Source of the DNA: Scatophagus argus
Taxonomy: Eukaryota; Chordata; Actinopteri; Scatophagidae
Direction of reading: 5' to 3'
Assembly (NCBI RefSeq): GCF_020382885.2
Contig: NC_058512.1
Coordinates: forward strand, 1,000,501-1,064,500
DNA: 64,000 bases
The notes below the pieces were generated by a model. That model made no database searches. It saw only the letters and a program-made list of their open reading frames with translations, and was not told the DNA's origin. Shown in pieces: positions 1 to 18,185 of the stretch. The translations under genes were made by a program, and so were the position numbers. The first letter of the stretch is position 1, and each line of letters begins with the position of its first letter.

Positions 1-281
1 CTCAGCAACTAAAGCAGATACACAGAGTCAAGAGAAAACTACAGTATTTCCCTCTGAGACGTAGTGCAGTAGAAAGTAGCATGAAATTAAATCCGAACTC
101 GCTGCTGGCTGCAGAGGAACGTGTGTCAGCCAATCACAGGGCAGGGCTGCAGCAGCTGAGCTGAACAAATCTAACTACATTCACTCATGTACTGCACTGA
201 GGTACTTGTACTTCTACCACACTTGCATGCAGGACTTTTACTTGTATTTTGGCAGTTTACAGATTTCTCCGTTCTTTGCAG

Positions 282-1113
282 AACCAGAGAATAAACCACT
301 CTCAGAGCGCTCAGAGTCTGTCCACTCCTGCCGTGTCCATCGCTGCTCAGACTCTACCTGGACAGGGGATGGGCGGCTATCCGTCCACGCTGTCCTCTTC
401 TTACAGCACAGGTGACTGCGACACACTGCAGCAGCCCAGAGGCTCGCACCTGGTCCTGCCTGTCGTTACTGATGCGAGTGTGTTTTCCCCCCAGAGTTCT
501 CCCTGGGCGCCGACCTGTCCGCCCTGTCAGGGTTTGGAGGTTCTGGTCTCGGCTCGGTGACCAGCTGGCAGCAGCAGCAGATGCAGAATCTGCAGCACTC
601 GGCGCTGGGACACATGGGGTGAGCATCTGGATGTGGACGGGTCTGCTCTCGTGTCCGATCAAGTAGTGCAGTATAAAGTACCTCGAAGCAGCACAACAGT
701 CAGGCACAGAGCAGCGAACTCGTCATTTTGTTTAAGTCCTGTCTCTCTCGTCTTCCAGGAACTTGTGTCAGAACTCGAACCTAAACCTGCCCTCCGCTCA
801 TCAGCACCTCCACATCAAGTCCGAGCCGGCCTCCCCTCCCAGAGACCGCAACATCGGCATGATCGGCGCAGGGCTGGTAGGAGGCTTGACCGCAGCCGGA
901 TACTCCGCCCCCGCCGCCGGCCGAGGTCCCGGCGAGCCGGGCCGCTCCCCCGCCGACAGCGCGTCCAGCTGCGGCAGCTCGTACGAAGGCAGCGAAGAGC
1001 GCGACGATCCCCACGGGGGCGACAGCTTCCTCCTCCGGCCCCTGTCCAGTCAGGAGGAGCACCACAGCCCGTCAGTCAAACGGATGAGGCTATCAGAGGG
1101 CTGGGCGACATGA
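282..1113 (+). CDS. mef2c: Myocyte enhancer factor 2C, C-terminal coding exons (partial gene)
   Basis: Three coding exons join in phase: 282-411, 495-618 and 759-1113 (stop TGA 1111-1113), each bounded by AG/GT. The N-terminal MADS/MEF2 DNA-binding part lies upstream of the window. Visible blocks are [20 protein letters not shown], then a DLSALSGFG block with [11 protein letters not shown], then [12 protein letters not shown] (the sumoylation-type IKSEP site with its adjacent SP), a [11 protein letters not shown] block, and the end [15 protein letters not shown]. That terminal sequence is what I recall for MEF2C and separates it from MEF2A and MEF2D. The protein is a MADS-box transcription factor of muscle, neural crest, heart and vessels; this part is its transactivation domain. 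An Ala/Gly/Pro-rich stretch of about 25 residues after PPRDR looks longer than in mammals. Either teleost paralogue (mef2ca or mef2cb) is possible. Confidence 0.93.
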
Positions 1114-4100
1114 TGGGAGGCGGCCTACAACAGAGGAGGGGAGGGGCTGTTAGCAAAGTTACCTTATAGTGTTATTATTATTATTATTATTATCATATTC
1201 TTCCTGTACTGAGTGGGTGTGTTATATGTGTAACATGTACATGGGGGGGCTGGGGGGGTCGGATACAGTGATGTCCTGCTGTATTTACCACACGCGCTGT
1301 AGCTGGACAGCACAGTATTTATCAGTCAAAGTCCTTCACTGCAGCTGGTCAGTCAAAAGCGACTTCCTCCGACTCACAGCAAAGTCTAACCGAGCACGGC
1401 ATTAATCACACGTACGCTCAGAGCAGCCAATCAGAGACGAGGATTTGCCCTACGTTACCTGAGCTTTACGCATGATTCAAGTTCTGTTCAGTTCATTTTG
1501 ATTCGTGTGTGAAGTCACGAGTAGCAACTCGCACACGAAGAACATCAGTCTGATGTATTTACACCCCAGTAAATCTGCAGGCTAAATGCAGTCTGTTTTT
1601 CATATTCTGACGACTTGTCACGACTCGTGATGTTTTGTGCAACTCGCATCAGAAGCTGTTTTTATCCTGAAGCCTGCGAGTCGGAGTAAAACCGAAGTCT
1701 AAAAAGTTCCTTCAGTTTGGTAAAACGTCCAGGACAAACGTGTACTGAAGCAGCGGGCGAGTGTGTCGGTGTACATGTACTGCGTGTTTTGTGTGTGTGT
1801 GTTTGGGGGGGGGGGGGGGGGGGTGTAAGTAAATAACAAATATGTTACATGCACATCGACGTATGTGCACATGTATGCAAACTAACTGAAAGGTAAAGTG
1901 AAGAAGAAGAAGTCTGGTACTCTGAACGCTGAAGCTACTGGTGAGTTTAATAACACGTGGATCGTCCGAGCTGAGCCGCGCCGCGCCGCGCCACGCCGCG
2001 CCGCGTCGCTCAGGCCGCCGTGTTGCAGGTTCAACATATTTGCGCACATTAAAATGTATAGCACATTTAACTATGATTGTAAGGAAGGTAAAGTGTGGCA
2101 AAACAACAAGCGAGCATACAGAGAGAGCGAGAGGAAGTGGGAGGACGAGAAGCGTAGCTCAGGTGAGACGGGAAAGGTGACTGAGGAGGTTTTAAAGGAA
2201 GTTAATTGCAACAGGTTGCAGAGCAAAGAAGCTTTGGACAAGTTTCACTTCACGCGAAGCTGCTTATCAGAGTTAGTGAATCATTTTCAGAGCTGTTAGA
2301 AAATTTATTTCAGTGACTTCAACAGTATGGAAGCAAAGAAGGCTGAAACGTGAATGTTACTGAACAACTGATAAGAACCACAACTGAGTAAATTCACTTG
2401 AATGTGTTTCTGTTCGGTCCAGCCATTATTAAATATGGAAAAGGTGCACAGAGGCATTCACATGCATTTAACACAAAGACGTCAAGAAATGTCTGAGCAG
2501 CAGAAAGTTTCAGCTGAATTTGTAGCATTTAAATGTTTTAATTTGATCCGATTTTAGGTTTTTATCTGAAAATGTGTCCAGATTTTTAAATTTAAATTTT
2601 AAATTCACACAAAAGGATTTCAAATTAGTGCATTTCAATGTAGTCCCACTACATTTAAGTAGCCACTGAATACTTAAGTAGTAGTCGCACCACTTAAGTA
2701 TTCAGTATTGGTTCTGTTTATAATTTTAAAAAATTGAAAAGGTCATATATTCAGCCTTCATTTGCTTCCATACGAACATCTGCATTATTTACCCCTGAAG
2801 ACAAACAGAGCTGCTGTGGTTTGACGTATCAGTGCACACTGAGAGTTGAAACGTTAGCAGAACTGCACTCCTAAAAGCCATACGGGACAGCGATGCTCGA
2901 CTGCACCAACTGTATACTGTTACGTTTTTCAATTCTTTATTATGTCAGATTGATATTCTGGGATGTCTGCAGCTCTGTTTAATAAGATGATAAAAAAGCA
3001 GAAAGATGCACGACATTTTCTATTAAACGTTCAGGGAGATTTTAATTCAGTTGTGAGTTAAATGAACACGATTTACCTTTAAAGTTCAGCTGGTGTCAGA
3101 CTCAGCGTTAAATCACAGAGACAATCTGTCAAACTGCAGTGCGTAAATACTAACACATACAGCGTTTACAGTGGCGGGAAAAGTACTCATTTACTGAAGT
3201 GACGGCGCCAATACGACAAAACACGCCACCAGGTCGCCATGATGGACGACTGAAGAAGCTGTGGACCTTTAAAGCTTAGAGTCTGATCAGTAAGCTGTTA
3301 AATAAACTTCCTGACGCAGAAGCATCCCGCGTTTCCGCCTTGGCTTCAGTAAATGGTTCCTCTGCTGTGCTGTGTGTGCGAGCTGCAGCTACAAGGCCAT
3401 CGTGGACATTTTGAATCATCTGTGATCACCTGACTGGGTCTGACACCCGCCACCATAGGAGTCTGGACAGAGAAGGTGACTGGCTTGAACGGGTTTTTAC
3501 TTTAGGGGAGCAGAGCGGTGGCTGAGGGTCGTTCACATTTGAATATTTTTGGTTTAAAAACTGTATATTTGGAGCTCAGACCTTCAGCCACACTTGACCC
3601 TCTGTGTCTGTTTGTGCCCCGCTGACTAAACCTGAACCCCCCTGTAGCTGTTGTAGCAGATTGGGCAGAGCCCAGAGGTGTTTTCTCCTGCACTCCTTTT
3701 CTTTTCTGATGACCGTGTTTGTCTCCGGGTTGGTCGGCCTCCAGCTCAGATCCCCTGCATTGAGCCGGGAGCTGAGGGTCCTCGGGCTCCTCAGGTTCTT
3801 CAGGGTCCTCGGGGTCCTCAGGGTCCAGGTGGAGCGTAGACTAACCACAGTGTGAAGTATTCTCCTTATTTGTGTTTTTGGTTTGCTTCTTGACTTAGTA
3901 ATGCCTGGACTTTGTAACTCAAAGGCCCCGATGAAATTCTTTTATTTGTGTTCGGCGACATCAGCTGAACGTTTTCCCCGTCCTGCACTGAAGCTTCTGA
4001 TCACCGCCGGTGGAGTCTTTTGAGAGATCGTTAGCGGCATAAGCTGGCCTTTGTCGCCACTTGGAGACAGCGTTTCTCTGAAGGAAAACAAAGTGCACGT

Positions 4101-4306
4101 CTGCTGTGGCGGTCAGAGATCATCTCCAGCAGCTCCCTCACTCAGAGACGTGCTAGCATTTGTATTTTGCAGAAAAATAAATAAAAATATACAGGCTCTG
4201 TTCCAGACGTCTCTGTGTGGTTTGTCCTGTTGGCGTCGTGCTATGTTGTCCATCTGGATTGTGTCTCTTTCCGTCTTTGTCTTTCTCTTCTGTTTGCTAT
4301 TGTGGC
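1114..4306. other. mef2c 3' UTR and downstream spacer
   Basis: No coding region is supported here. The sequence directly after the mef2c stop is probably its 3' UTR. It has a TTA microsatellite at about 1172-1194, a run of 19 G at 1805-1823, and a CCGCG-rich tract at about 1976-2008. The first convincing forward AATAAA is at 3301-3306, which would give a 2.2-kb 3' UTR (inference). A short nonamer minisatellite lies at about 3777-3831. The open frames at 3502-3855 overlap it and match no family I know. Confidence 0.5.
3777..3831. repeat. Short nonamer minisatellite (GGGTCCTCR-type)
   Basis: About six 9-bp units of the form GGGTCCTCG/GGCTCCTCA/GGTTCTTCA run head to tail. Because the unit is a multiple of three, both strands stay open, which explains the Leu/Arg-rich and Arg/Thr/Pro-rich reading frames over it. 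Unit length equals that of the larger array at 5622-5929, but the sequence differs. Confidence 0.7.
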
Positions 4307-4752
4307 TGTCCAGAAAAAAAACAACAAATTAAACTTTAAACCAAACTTAAAAGTCCACTGATGCACCATGGGAACGTGGTTTAACGCAGGCCAAAGAAGA
4401 CGAATGTCCAGACCAGATCTCGTGTTTTGTCGTGTTTATTTCAAATCTAATAAAACAAAAGAACAAAGAAAATCATGGCTGCTGGCGCCTCCTTCGCACT
4501 GGTGAGAAACCATCGACCTGCCCAGGTGCATGCTGGTCCTCAGCGCGCCCACAGTGTCACCCAGTTAGCACCACGGTTAGCACAACATAAACCACAATAT
4601 TCACTATGCTAATTTAAATATCCTAAACAAATAACTAATGAAGAATATGATAAAAAAAATCTAATCTTAAATTAATCAAACAAAGTTACTCATAATGAGC
4701 TAACTAAATTTACAACTAAAAACAAAGACTAACTTTACAAAAAGCTCCTGCA
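4307..4752 (-). repeat. LTR-like direct repeat, copy 1
   Basis: This aligns with 7128-7518 in the same orientation over nearly its whole length. The best-conserved core contains GTTTATTTCAAA, the CTGCTGGCGCCTCCTTCGCA block and GTTAGCACCACGGTTAGCAC. It is longer than copy 2 mainly because of a stretch around 4385-4425. It probably forms one terminal repeat of the BEL/Pao fossil. Confidence 0.8.
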
Positions 4753-5621
4753 CTCCGGCCCCTAACTGTGCATAATATCACAATCACAATCAGCTATGAA
4801 ACGGACGTGTGTGTCCTCAGGTTCTTGGTGGTGGATCCTGTCCAAATCCAGCTCCATCACTGGGTTTGCTGTCCCGTCCTCTGTGACTGCTGAGAGGAAA
4901 TCCTGCCTTCTCTCACAGAGCTGTCAAACTCTTGGCCATTTGTGCAGCTTCTTCCTCTGCAGCCACGTAAAACTGATGTTTCACTGGACTGATCACTTCG
5001 AATGGGAAATGCTGTGCGTCGTCTTCTGATGTTCTCCTCAGAGGACGATCTGCCCCAGAGAGATGAGTGATGTTCCTGTGGAGGAAGTGCAGTGTCACCA
5101 TCTGGCCACCAGAGGAAGCAGAGAGAGTTGATGTGCGTATCTGGGACATGTACCTGGTGAAACATGGCTTTGATGTCTGGCAGTCCAGTCATGTCCCTTT
5201 ACATGCTGCTCCACAGTCAAAAACAGCTCTCAGCTCGCCTTTTCTTGATGATGAACTCCGTGATGGGGGATGTACCACACCTTTGAGCAATCACATCATT
5301 TAAGAGCGCAGCGTGTTCCTCCTCAAACGTGTTATTCCCATCAAATGTTCTTCTCAGGCTTTGGAGGCGCCGTCCTGCAACACGGCGATCGTTTGGCAGG
5401 ACACGATGCTCCTGTCGGGAAGGTGAGTCGGTACAGTAACGACCTTCAACCACTTCTGCTGCGCTGCGTACAACATTCATGAACTTGACATCTTCTCTGG
5501 ACAGTTCAGTCTGCTCCTCAGATGATCTCTCATTAAAATCGTGCTTAGAATGTTGAACCAACATGACTAGAAGGTGTTTAATGGCTCCTGACTTTAACTG
5601 CAACAACAGAAAAGACAGAAT

Positions 5622-5929
5622 CACCTTCAGCTCCTTCAGCACCTTCAGCTCCTTCAGCTCCTGCAGCACCTTCAGCTCCTGCAGCACCTTCAGCTCCTTC
5701 AGCACCTTCAGCACCTTCAGCTCCTTCAGCTCCTGCAGCACCTTCAGCTCCTGCAGCACCTTCAGCTCCTTCAGCACCTTCAGCACCTTCAGCTCCTTCA
5801 GCTCCTGCAGCACCTTCAGCTCCTGCAGCACCTTCAGCTCCTTCAGCACCTTCAGCACCTTCAGCTCCTTCAGCTCCTGCAGCACCTTCAGCTCCTGCAG
5901 CACCTTCAGCACCTTCAGCTCCTTCAGCA
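5622..5929. repeat. Nonamer minisatellite with 72-bp higher-order period
   Basis: About 34 copies of a 9-bp unit (CTCCTTCAG, CACCTTCAG or CTCCTGCAG) occur without interruption. The three variants follow a fixed order of eight units (72 bp) that recurs about four times, which indicates block duplication after the unit variants arose. With no stop in the unit, several frames on both strands stay open, reading Ser/Phe/Thr/Cys, Glu/Gly/Ala or Leu/Lys/Glu/Val repeats. These are frame artefacts, not evidence of a gene. The array lies between the gag-like and pol-like parts of the BEL/Pao fossil. Confidence 0.9.
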
Positions 5930-7127
5930 GCGGCCTCAGTATGGCCACAGGTGTGTGACATCACAGCAGAAACACTCGGAGGGCTCGCGGTCTGCTGCGA
6001 CTGTTCATCCTGCTGCTCCATATGAAGGATTCCTGGTTTGGTGAGACGTGTTGCGATCCAAACGCCTCCTGCAGTCTTGGCTCATGTGCGTACCTTCAGG
6101 AAACCAAAACATATTCCTTTTCCTTGATGAAATGAATCTTATCCTGCTGCAGCTTCATCGTGAACTGAGAGCACTTATCCAGTGAGCGACTGCTTTGTGA
6201 ACAAAACAGACAACTTTGAACTGAGGAGGGCTTGATTTTATTTCCTGTCCATCGCGTCGTGTCTCCTTCCTTCACCGTGGTGACATCAGGAGCACAACTG
6301 CTTTGCTGTTCCAAAACTGCTGGTCTTGGAGGATCTGGATTTGGTGGTTGGTGAGTCTTGAACGTTGCCAAAAAGAGGATCTGAGGCAACTTTGACTCGT
6401 TTTCCAATAAAGGCAAGAAGATCAACAAGCAAAGCTCTCCGACCAGCAGATCACACACAACATTCCTCCATCTTTCCCTCAGCCTGGAGGTCTGATGATG
6501 AAGCTTCTCCTGTCAGAGTCCAGCTCGTTCATTTGTGTCGTTTGCTCTGTTAAATGTGAACATCCTCGCAGAAACAGAATGACTGCAAGCCTCTAACATC
6601 CTCACTTTCAACAGGTGTCCAATTAACAGTCTTTTCCATATTTTCATTTTGTGTTCATTCAGAATCTTGAGATAACTCTGTCATGAACTGGCACTTCCAC
6701 TAAAACTGAAGTGAACGGAACTGAAGTTTGGCCTTGTTGTATCCCAGCTTATTGTGCAGCAATCAAAATCCACAATGAACAAAACGTGCAGATAAAAGTA
6801 GCAAAAACATCTTAATTATTGTCTGATCTTGGATTTCTCTCGGGATCAATGAAGATGAACTGGATCTGAATGGTCCAGTTCATCACAGCACACCCTGACG
6901 TCGGCTAACTGAAGCCGCTGACAGCTGAGATAAGATAAGATAAGAACGAGATGAAACCCTGACTGTCGGACTCCAACACAGCAGCAGCGTCACGTACCTG
7001 CCAGGTGAAGACTGAGCACCTGTGCCGGTCTGAGCCGCAGTCCACGCTGATCTTCAGTCCGTAATCCGAGGAGATCCAGTCTGTGCTGACGAAGCCTCCT
7101 TCGTTTTTACTTGTTGTTGTGGCCGTT

Positions 7128-7518
7128 TGTCCAGAAAAAACAACAAATTAAACGTTAACCCAAACGTAATCAAAAGTCCACTGATGCACCACGGGAACGT
7201 GGCGTAACGTCGTGTTTATTTCAAAACTAATAAAACAAAAGAACAAAGAAAATCATGGCTGCTGGCGCCTCCTTCGCACTGGTGAGAAACCATCGACCTG
7301 CCCAGGTGCATGCTGGTCCTGAGCGCGCCCACAGTGTCACCCAGTTAGCACCACGGTTAGCACGACATAAACCACAATATTCACTATGCTAATTTAAATA
7401 TCCTAAACAAATAACTAATGAAGAATATGATTTAAAAAAATCAAATCTTAAATTAATCAAACAAAGTTACTCATAATGAGCTAACTTGTAAAGACTAACG
7501 TTACAAAAAGCTCCTGCG
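7128..7518 (-). repeat. LTR-like direct repeat, copy 2
   Basis: This is the second copy of the 4307-4752 repeat, a few percent diverged. Because the interior codes on the minus strand, this copy would be the 5' LTR. Homology may extend about 15 bases further left (TTGTTGTGG), so the outer boundary is uncertain by that amount. Confidence 0.8.
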
Positions 7519-7639
7519 TTTGCTTTTTCACATTCAGCAGAACAAAGTGATTCTGAAACATAAAAATGAAAGTTTCTGAAACGTTTTGTTTTTGCAGGTG
7601 GAGTTCTGCTCAGTGAACTCAGTGTTAGCTGAACCGCGG

Positions 7640-7654
7640 CCACCAGGGGGCGCC
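7640..7654 (+). promoter_or_regulatory. CTCF-like motif
   Basis: CCACCAGGGGGCGCC is a near-consensus CTCF core in forward orientation, between mef2c and arrdc3. No binding data. Confidence 0.5.
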
Positions 7655-8864
7655 GCAGGCTGCAGCAACTCCTGCATCACCCGTCAAAGTGAAGGAGAGC
7701 TGCTGCGGCACATCAGCCGGTCCACAGCCTGCATTACTAACTTAATGATGCATTCATGATCAATAAATCTGCCAGTTATTTTCTTTACTGATTAATTATT
7801 TAGGTCAAGCAAAAAGTTCCAGCATTTTGTTTCATCTGCCCAAAAACAGATTCAGTTTACTTTCTGTGAAAACAGCAGGTCCTCCTACCGGAGAAAAAAT
7901 ACGTTTAACTATTGATTGATTGCCAAAATAGTCATTTTTTCCTAATCAATTTACTGTTGGTCGTTGAATCGGAAGATTGTTTGATGTTAGGCACGTTGAA
8001 ACTGTGCTTATGCTTATTAATTTGACAGTTTAAGCTAATGGATGATCGATGAGGTGATCGGGTTTGTTGCAGTGAACTCTGTCGCCACCTGCTGGTGAAG
8101 GGAAATTTCACTTTAAAGTCATTTAAATCAGTCAAAGACAAAGAAATTTGATTACTATTTTATTCTACATGATTGCATTTCATTTTCTGTCATTATTGTA
8201 CATATGATGGCGTGTCTCCAATAACTTTAAAGTACCTAATTTAAACCAAACAGAGCAGACTGATTTGTTGTTTATACGTTTTCAAAACGTCCCCCCGCAG
8301 TACATTTTCATATTACGACATCTGCAAACTTTTGTCCATAAAAACCGCGCAGGATCTTTTTTATTATTTTTTAATTTTGCTGCTTGTTTTGTGGGTTTTA
8401 AAGCACAATCTTGTCTTAAATTGCGTGTCACAGCTGGGACGTGACTGCAGACAGCTCGTGTTTATTTCTGGCCGTCTGGGTAACGTCCACAGATTGTTGG
8501 CCGGCCGTCTGCAGATGAACAGGATGCCAAAATAAAGGGCGAAGGTTCCGGCAGTTTTGAGGCAGTCAGATGCAGTGAAACGGAGCGACCGCTCACGCCT
8601 GAACACGCGTGTTCGTGCGTGTTTACGTTTTACGCGCATGTGGTTTTGGTTAAATTTAAGCAGTTTCTTTTGGTATGCAAACAGCTGATCCACACTCAGC
8701 GCAGTCACCAAACCTGAGCTCGCTTTAGAAGTCGTCAAGGACACCCTGTGAACTGGCCCTCAGCCCACGTGCCTGTGGACCACCGTGTGTGTGTGTGTGT
8801 GTGTGATGCATGTGCAAACACTTGACCTACTCTGAGGTTGCACATGAGTTCAGTAAACATGACC

Positions 8865-8897
<33 letters not shown>

Positions 8898-9226
8898 GCA
8901 ACACCACAGTCTTTACTGTTTTGTGGTGATTCTTGAGGAGCTGATGTGTTCATCACTTTAATGCTGCAGCTGCTTTTAATCACATTAAACTTTACACACT
9001 GCTGCATAGTTCAGTCTACAGTAATACATCATCATGTCTGTGTTTTGGTTTAACAATCTTCATCTGCAAAGTAGCTGAGCTATGAAGCAAATGTGCCAGA
9101 GAAGACGTGTAAAGTAGCAGAAAATGGAAATACTACAGTACTTTCTAACACATGTGTTGTGTGTCTCCCGTCAGTCTTTCATAGCAGCAGTTCAAAAATC
9201 CAAGACAAAAAAAAAGAAATGTTTTT

Positions 9227-9243
9227 CTGTCTGCCTGCCTGCC

Positions 9244-9280
<37 letters not shown>

Positions 9281-9355
9281 GCCTGCCTGCCTGTCTGTCT
9301 GTCTGCCTGCCTGTCTGCCTGCCTGTCTGTCTGCCTGCCTGTCTGTCTGCCTGCC

Positions 9356-9400
<45 letters not shown>

Positions 9401-9407
9401 GCCTGCC

Positions 9408-9440
<33 letters not shown>

Positions 9441-9497
9441 GCCTGTCTGTCTGCCTGCCTGTCTGCCTGCCTGTCTGTCTGCCTGCCTGCCTGTCTG
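9227..9497. repeat. CTGT/CCTG tetranucleotide microsatellite, about 270 bp
   Basis: A long array of CTGT interspersed with CCTG. CCTG units occur mostly in short runs separated by CTGT blocks. Open frames across it (Cys/Leu/Val/Pro repeats forward, Thr/Asp/Arg/Gln reverse) are products of the repeat. An array of this length is expected to be highly polymorphic. Confidence 0.95.
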
Positions 9498-9622
9498 CTG
9501 GTGCATGTTCTCTGTCTGTGCCTGTTGGTTGCCATCCAGTTCAAACCAGTTTCTCTTTATCAGCCGGAAAGACACAGCCTCTATAGCAGAAGCCAAAACA
9601 TCATTCATGTGACCTCCCATCA

Positions 9623-9660
<38 letters not shown>

Positions 9661-10474
9661 TTGGTATGTGAGAGCACTGTGTAATTATGATTCAAGGTAA
9701 AACTCAGAGCTAACGGGTGCGCAGAGCCCTTACAGTGTAAACATGATATGTTCTCCTTCAGCTCGACTCTGAACGCGTACGAGATAAGTTGATAAGTCAT
9801 GAAGTCCTGGCTGTGGAGAGTCCACGACGTATCTCAGTCGAGCTCGCCTGCTTGCTTAAACATGCATGGAGAGGCTGGCGTGCGGTACTCAGATCCTCTG
9901 CGATAACTAACACTGATCAGGTTTCATTTTGATGTCAAATGTTTCTAAAAACACCTGAAAGTGTAAAGCACTTCTGAATGAGGCTTGCAGCTGCGATGTT
10001 CATCACATCCCACACTACCAGCATACACAACACCGACGATCGTATTCTCGTTGCAGTGCTTTGAACTAAACGCAAGTGCCGTCTTGTTAACACGCTCATA
10101 ATAACCATGTTAACGTGTTCACGGTTTTTAAGTATAATTGTTACCATGTCCACTATCTTAGCTTGGACTGCTAGCATAACATTTGCTGTTTAGTAGTTCT
10201 GGAGACTGACTTTTGTGGACTTTTGTATGACTACTGTAGTTAGCATAGACCAGACCAGAAAAGTCAGTCACTACGTTATGTCTTTTTGCTAAGCTAAGCT
10301 AAGCTAATCCTTCTGTGACATGGATTTGGTCCAGAAGGCGGAAACTCTGCTAATTAGCACTAAACAGGAGGACGGCTGAGGCCAGACCGCCTGGCGGTGG
10401 TAATAAACACTAAGAAATACCAGAAGTGCTCATGAACACACCACAAGCATGTAATTATTCTATAAAATAAACCT

Positions 10475-10480
10475 TTTATT
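10475..10480 (-). terminator. Candidate arrdc3 poly(A) signal
   Basis: TTTATT on the plus strand gives AATAAA on the minus strand, about 1.08 kb past the arrdc3 stop. I see no earlier canonical AATAAA in that direction. No transcript evidence is available. Confidence 0.35.
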
Positions 10481-11561
10481 TTATCAAAAGTTGATCATGA
10501 CAGTAGTAAGATCATGACAATAATATATAATGCACAGAAATGGAATAAACAGCAACAGAGTATATGAAAAACTAGTGCAAAAAAATCACAAATACAAAAA
10601 TATATTGCACTTTGAAGTCTTAGGTGGAAGAAGTCATGTTTGAACAACATTCTCAATTTGATATATTCATCTGTAAACATTTATCGTTTATGCTTTGTCA
10701 CTCTTTCAGCTTCTTAACATCCAAATCTACAGCGAGAAGCTTTAGCTCAGAAACCAACAGGCGACTTGCGGTACTTTATCTTGGTTGGTCGGAGTTGTGC
10801 TTTTTCTCTTGACCCTGTCTGGGTTTAAACCTGGTCATTTAAACCAACACGCACACGCACATGCGCGCACACACTCACACATTCACACACATTCACACAT
10901 TCACACACTCTCACACACCATTTGAGCTTTGCTTTAAGTGCTTGAGGTGGTTGTTTATGTGACACATTTCTGCAGTTAATCATCGTTTTTCTGTCTCTGT
11001 TTTGCTTTGCAGAATGAAACGGTTTCCACCTGAAGTCTGGTCAGTGACAGCGATGGCCACAAGCTCTGCCTAGCTGGAGCTATGCTGGACAAATAGCTTT
11101 TGTCCTGTTTAAATGTGCCGTTAAAGAGTACAACATCATGTACGTCTGTGGACAGAATCTACTGGAGCATATAGGCCTGCAGCGACTTGCGTTATATAAA
11201 ACCCACCAACAGAAAAACAGTAATTACGGTATGTGCAAAATGCCCTGCCAGGCAGGAGGAGGCGTCTTCTCACCACTCTCTTGTTTTCTGCCTCGTCAGA
11301 GTCGCACAGTGGTGTCACCGAGAACTTTTTTATTTGCCTCATCCTGAGCACAGGATATGGAGAATCCAGCATGGCTCGAAATCCCTGGTCCATATGTCAA
11401 TGGTCACCGAATACTCTCTCAGCTGACTGTCCCGAGTCAGGGAGGCCATAGCCTTATTTATGGTGATATATAATCTGGTGAGAAGCTGGCTTGTGAGGGC
11501 CTGGAGCTGAAGGTGACGGGGGCTTGTTTGTTCAGAAGCCTTCTGAGCTCACGAGCACTCG

Positions 11562-18185
<6,624 letters not shown>

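Larger units (their letters stand above)
4307..7518 (-). mobile_element. BEL/Pao LTR retroelement fossil, internally shortened
   Basis: Two direct repeats, about 4307-4752 and 7128-7518, flank an interior whose minus strand reads like BEL/Pao gag-pol. Near 6000-6460 there is a Cys/His zinc-knuckle-like gag end. Near 5220-5560 there is an N-terminal pol segment. Near 4860-5190 there is a reverse-transcriptase block with the BEL-type GLPDIKAMFHQVHVPD and LCFLWWPDGD motifs. The repeats begin TGTCCAG and end CTCCTGC(A/G), consistent with TG...CA LTR ends. By eye they differ by a few percent plus some indels, so the insertion is moderately recent on a fish timescale. At 3.2 kb it is about half or less of the usual BEL/Pao length. 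It is clearly broken. I see no envelope region and no clear target-site duplication. Assigning the flanking repeats as its LTRs is inference. Confidence 0.75.
7519..11561. other. Spacer between BEL fossil and arrdc3, with arrdc3 3' UTR
   Basis: No coding region is supported. The content is a CTCF-like site at 7640, GT tracts at about 8783-8804 and 8867-8894, the CTGT/CCTG array at 9227-9497, a GT tract at 9626-9659, and a CA/TCACA-rich tract at about 10846-10918. A minus-strand AATAAA (TTTATT at 10475-10480) would end an arrdc3 3' UTR of about 1.1 kb (inference). Confidence 0.5.

Noticed and set aside
5217-6021. Leu-rich, Glu/Gly/Ala and Ser/Phe repeat proteins resembling a coiled-coil or antifreeze-like protein
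   Set aside because: All frames of the 9-bp array stay open; flanking residues belong to the BEL/Pao fossil, so there is no independent gene.
9093-9800. Long Cys/Leu and Thr/Asp/Arg/Gln open frames
   Set aside because: They arise from the CTGT/CCTG microsatellite and its complement, which lack stops.
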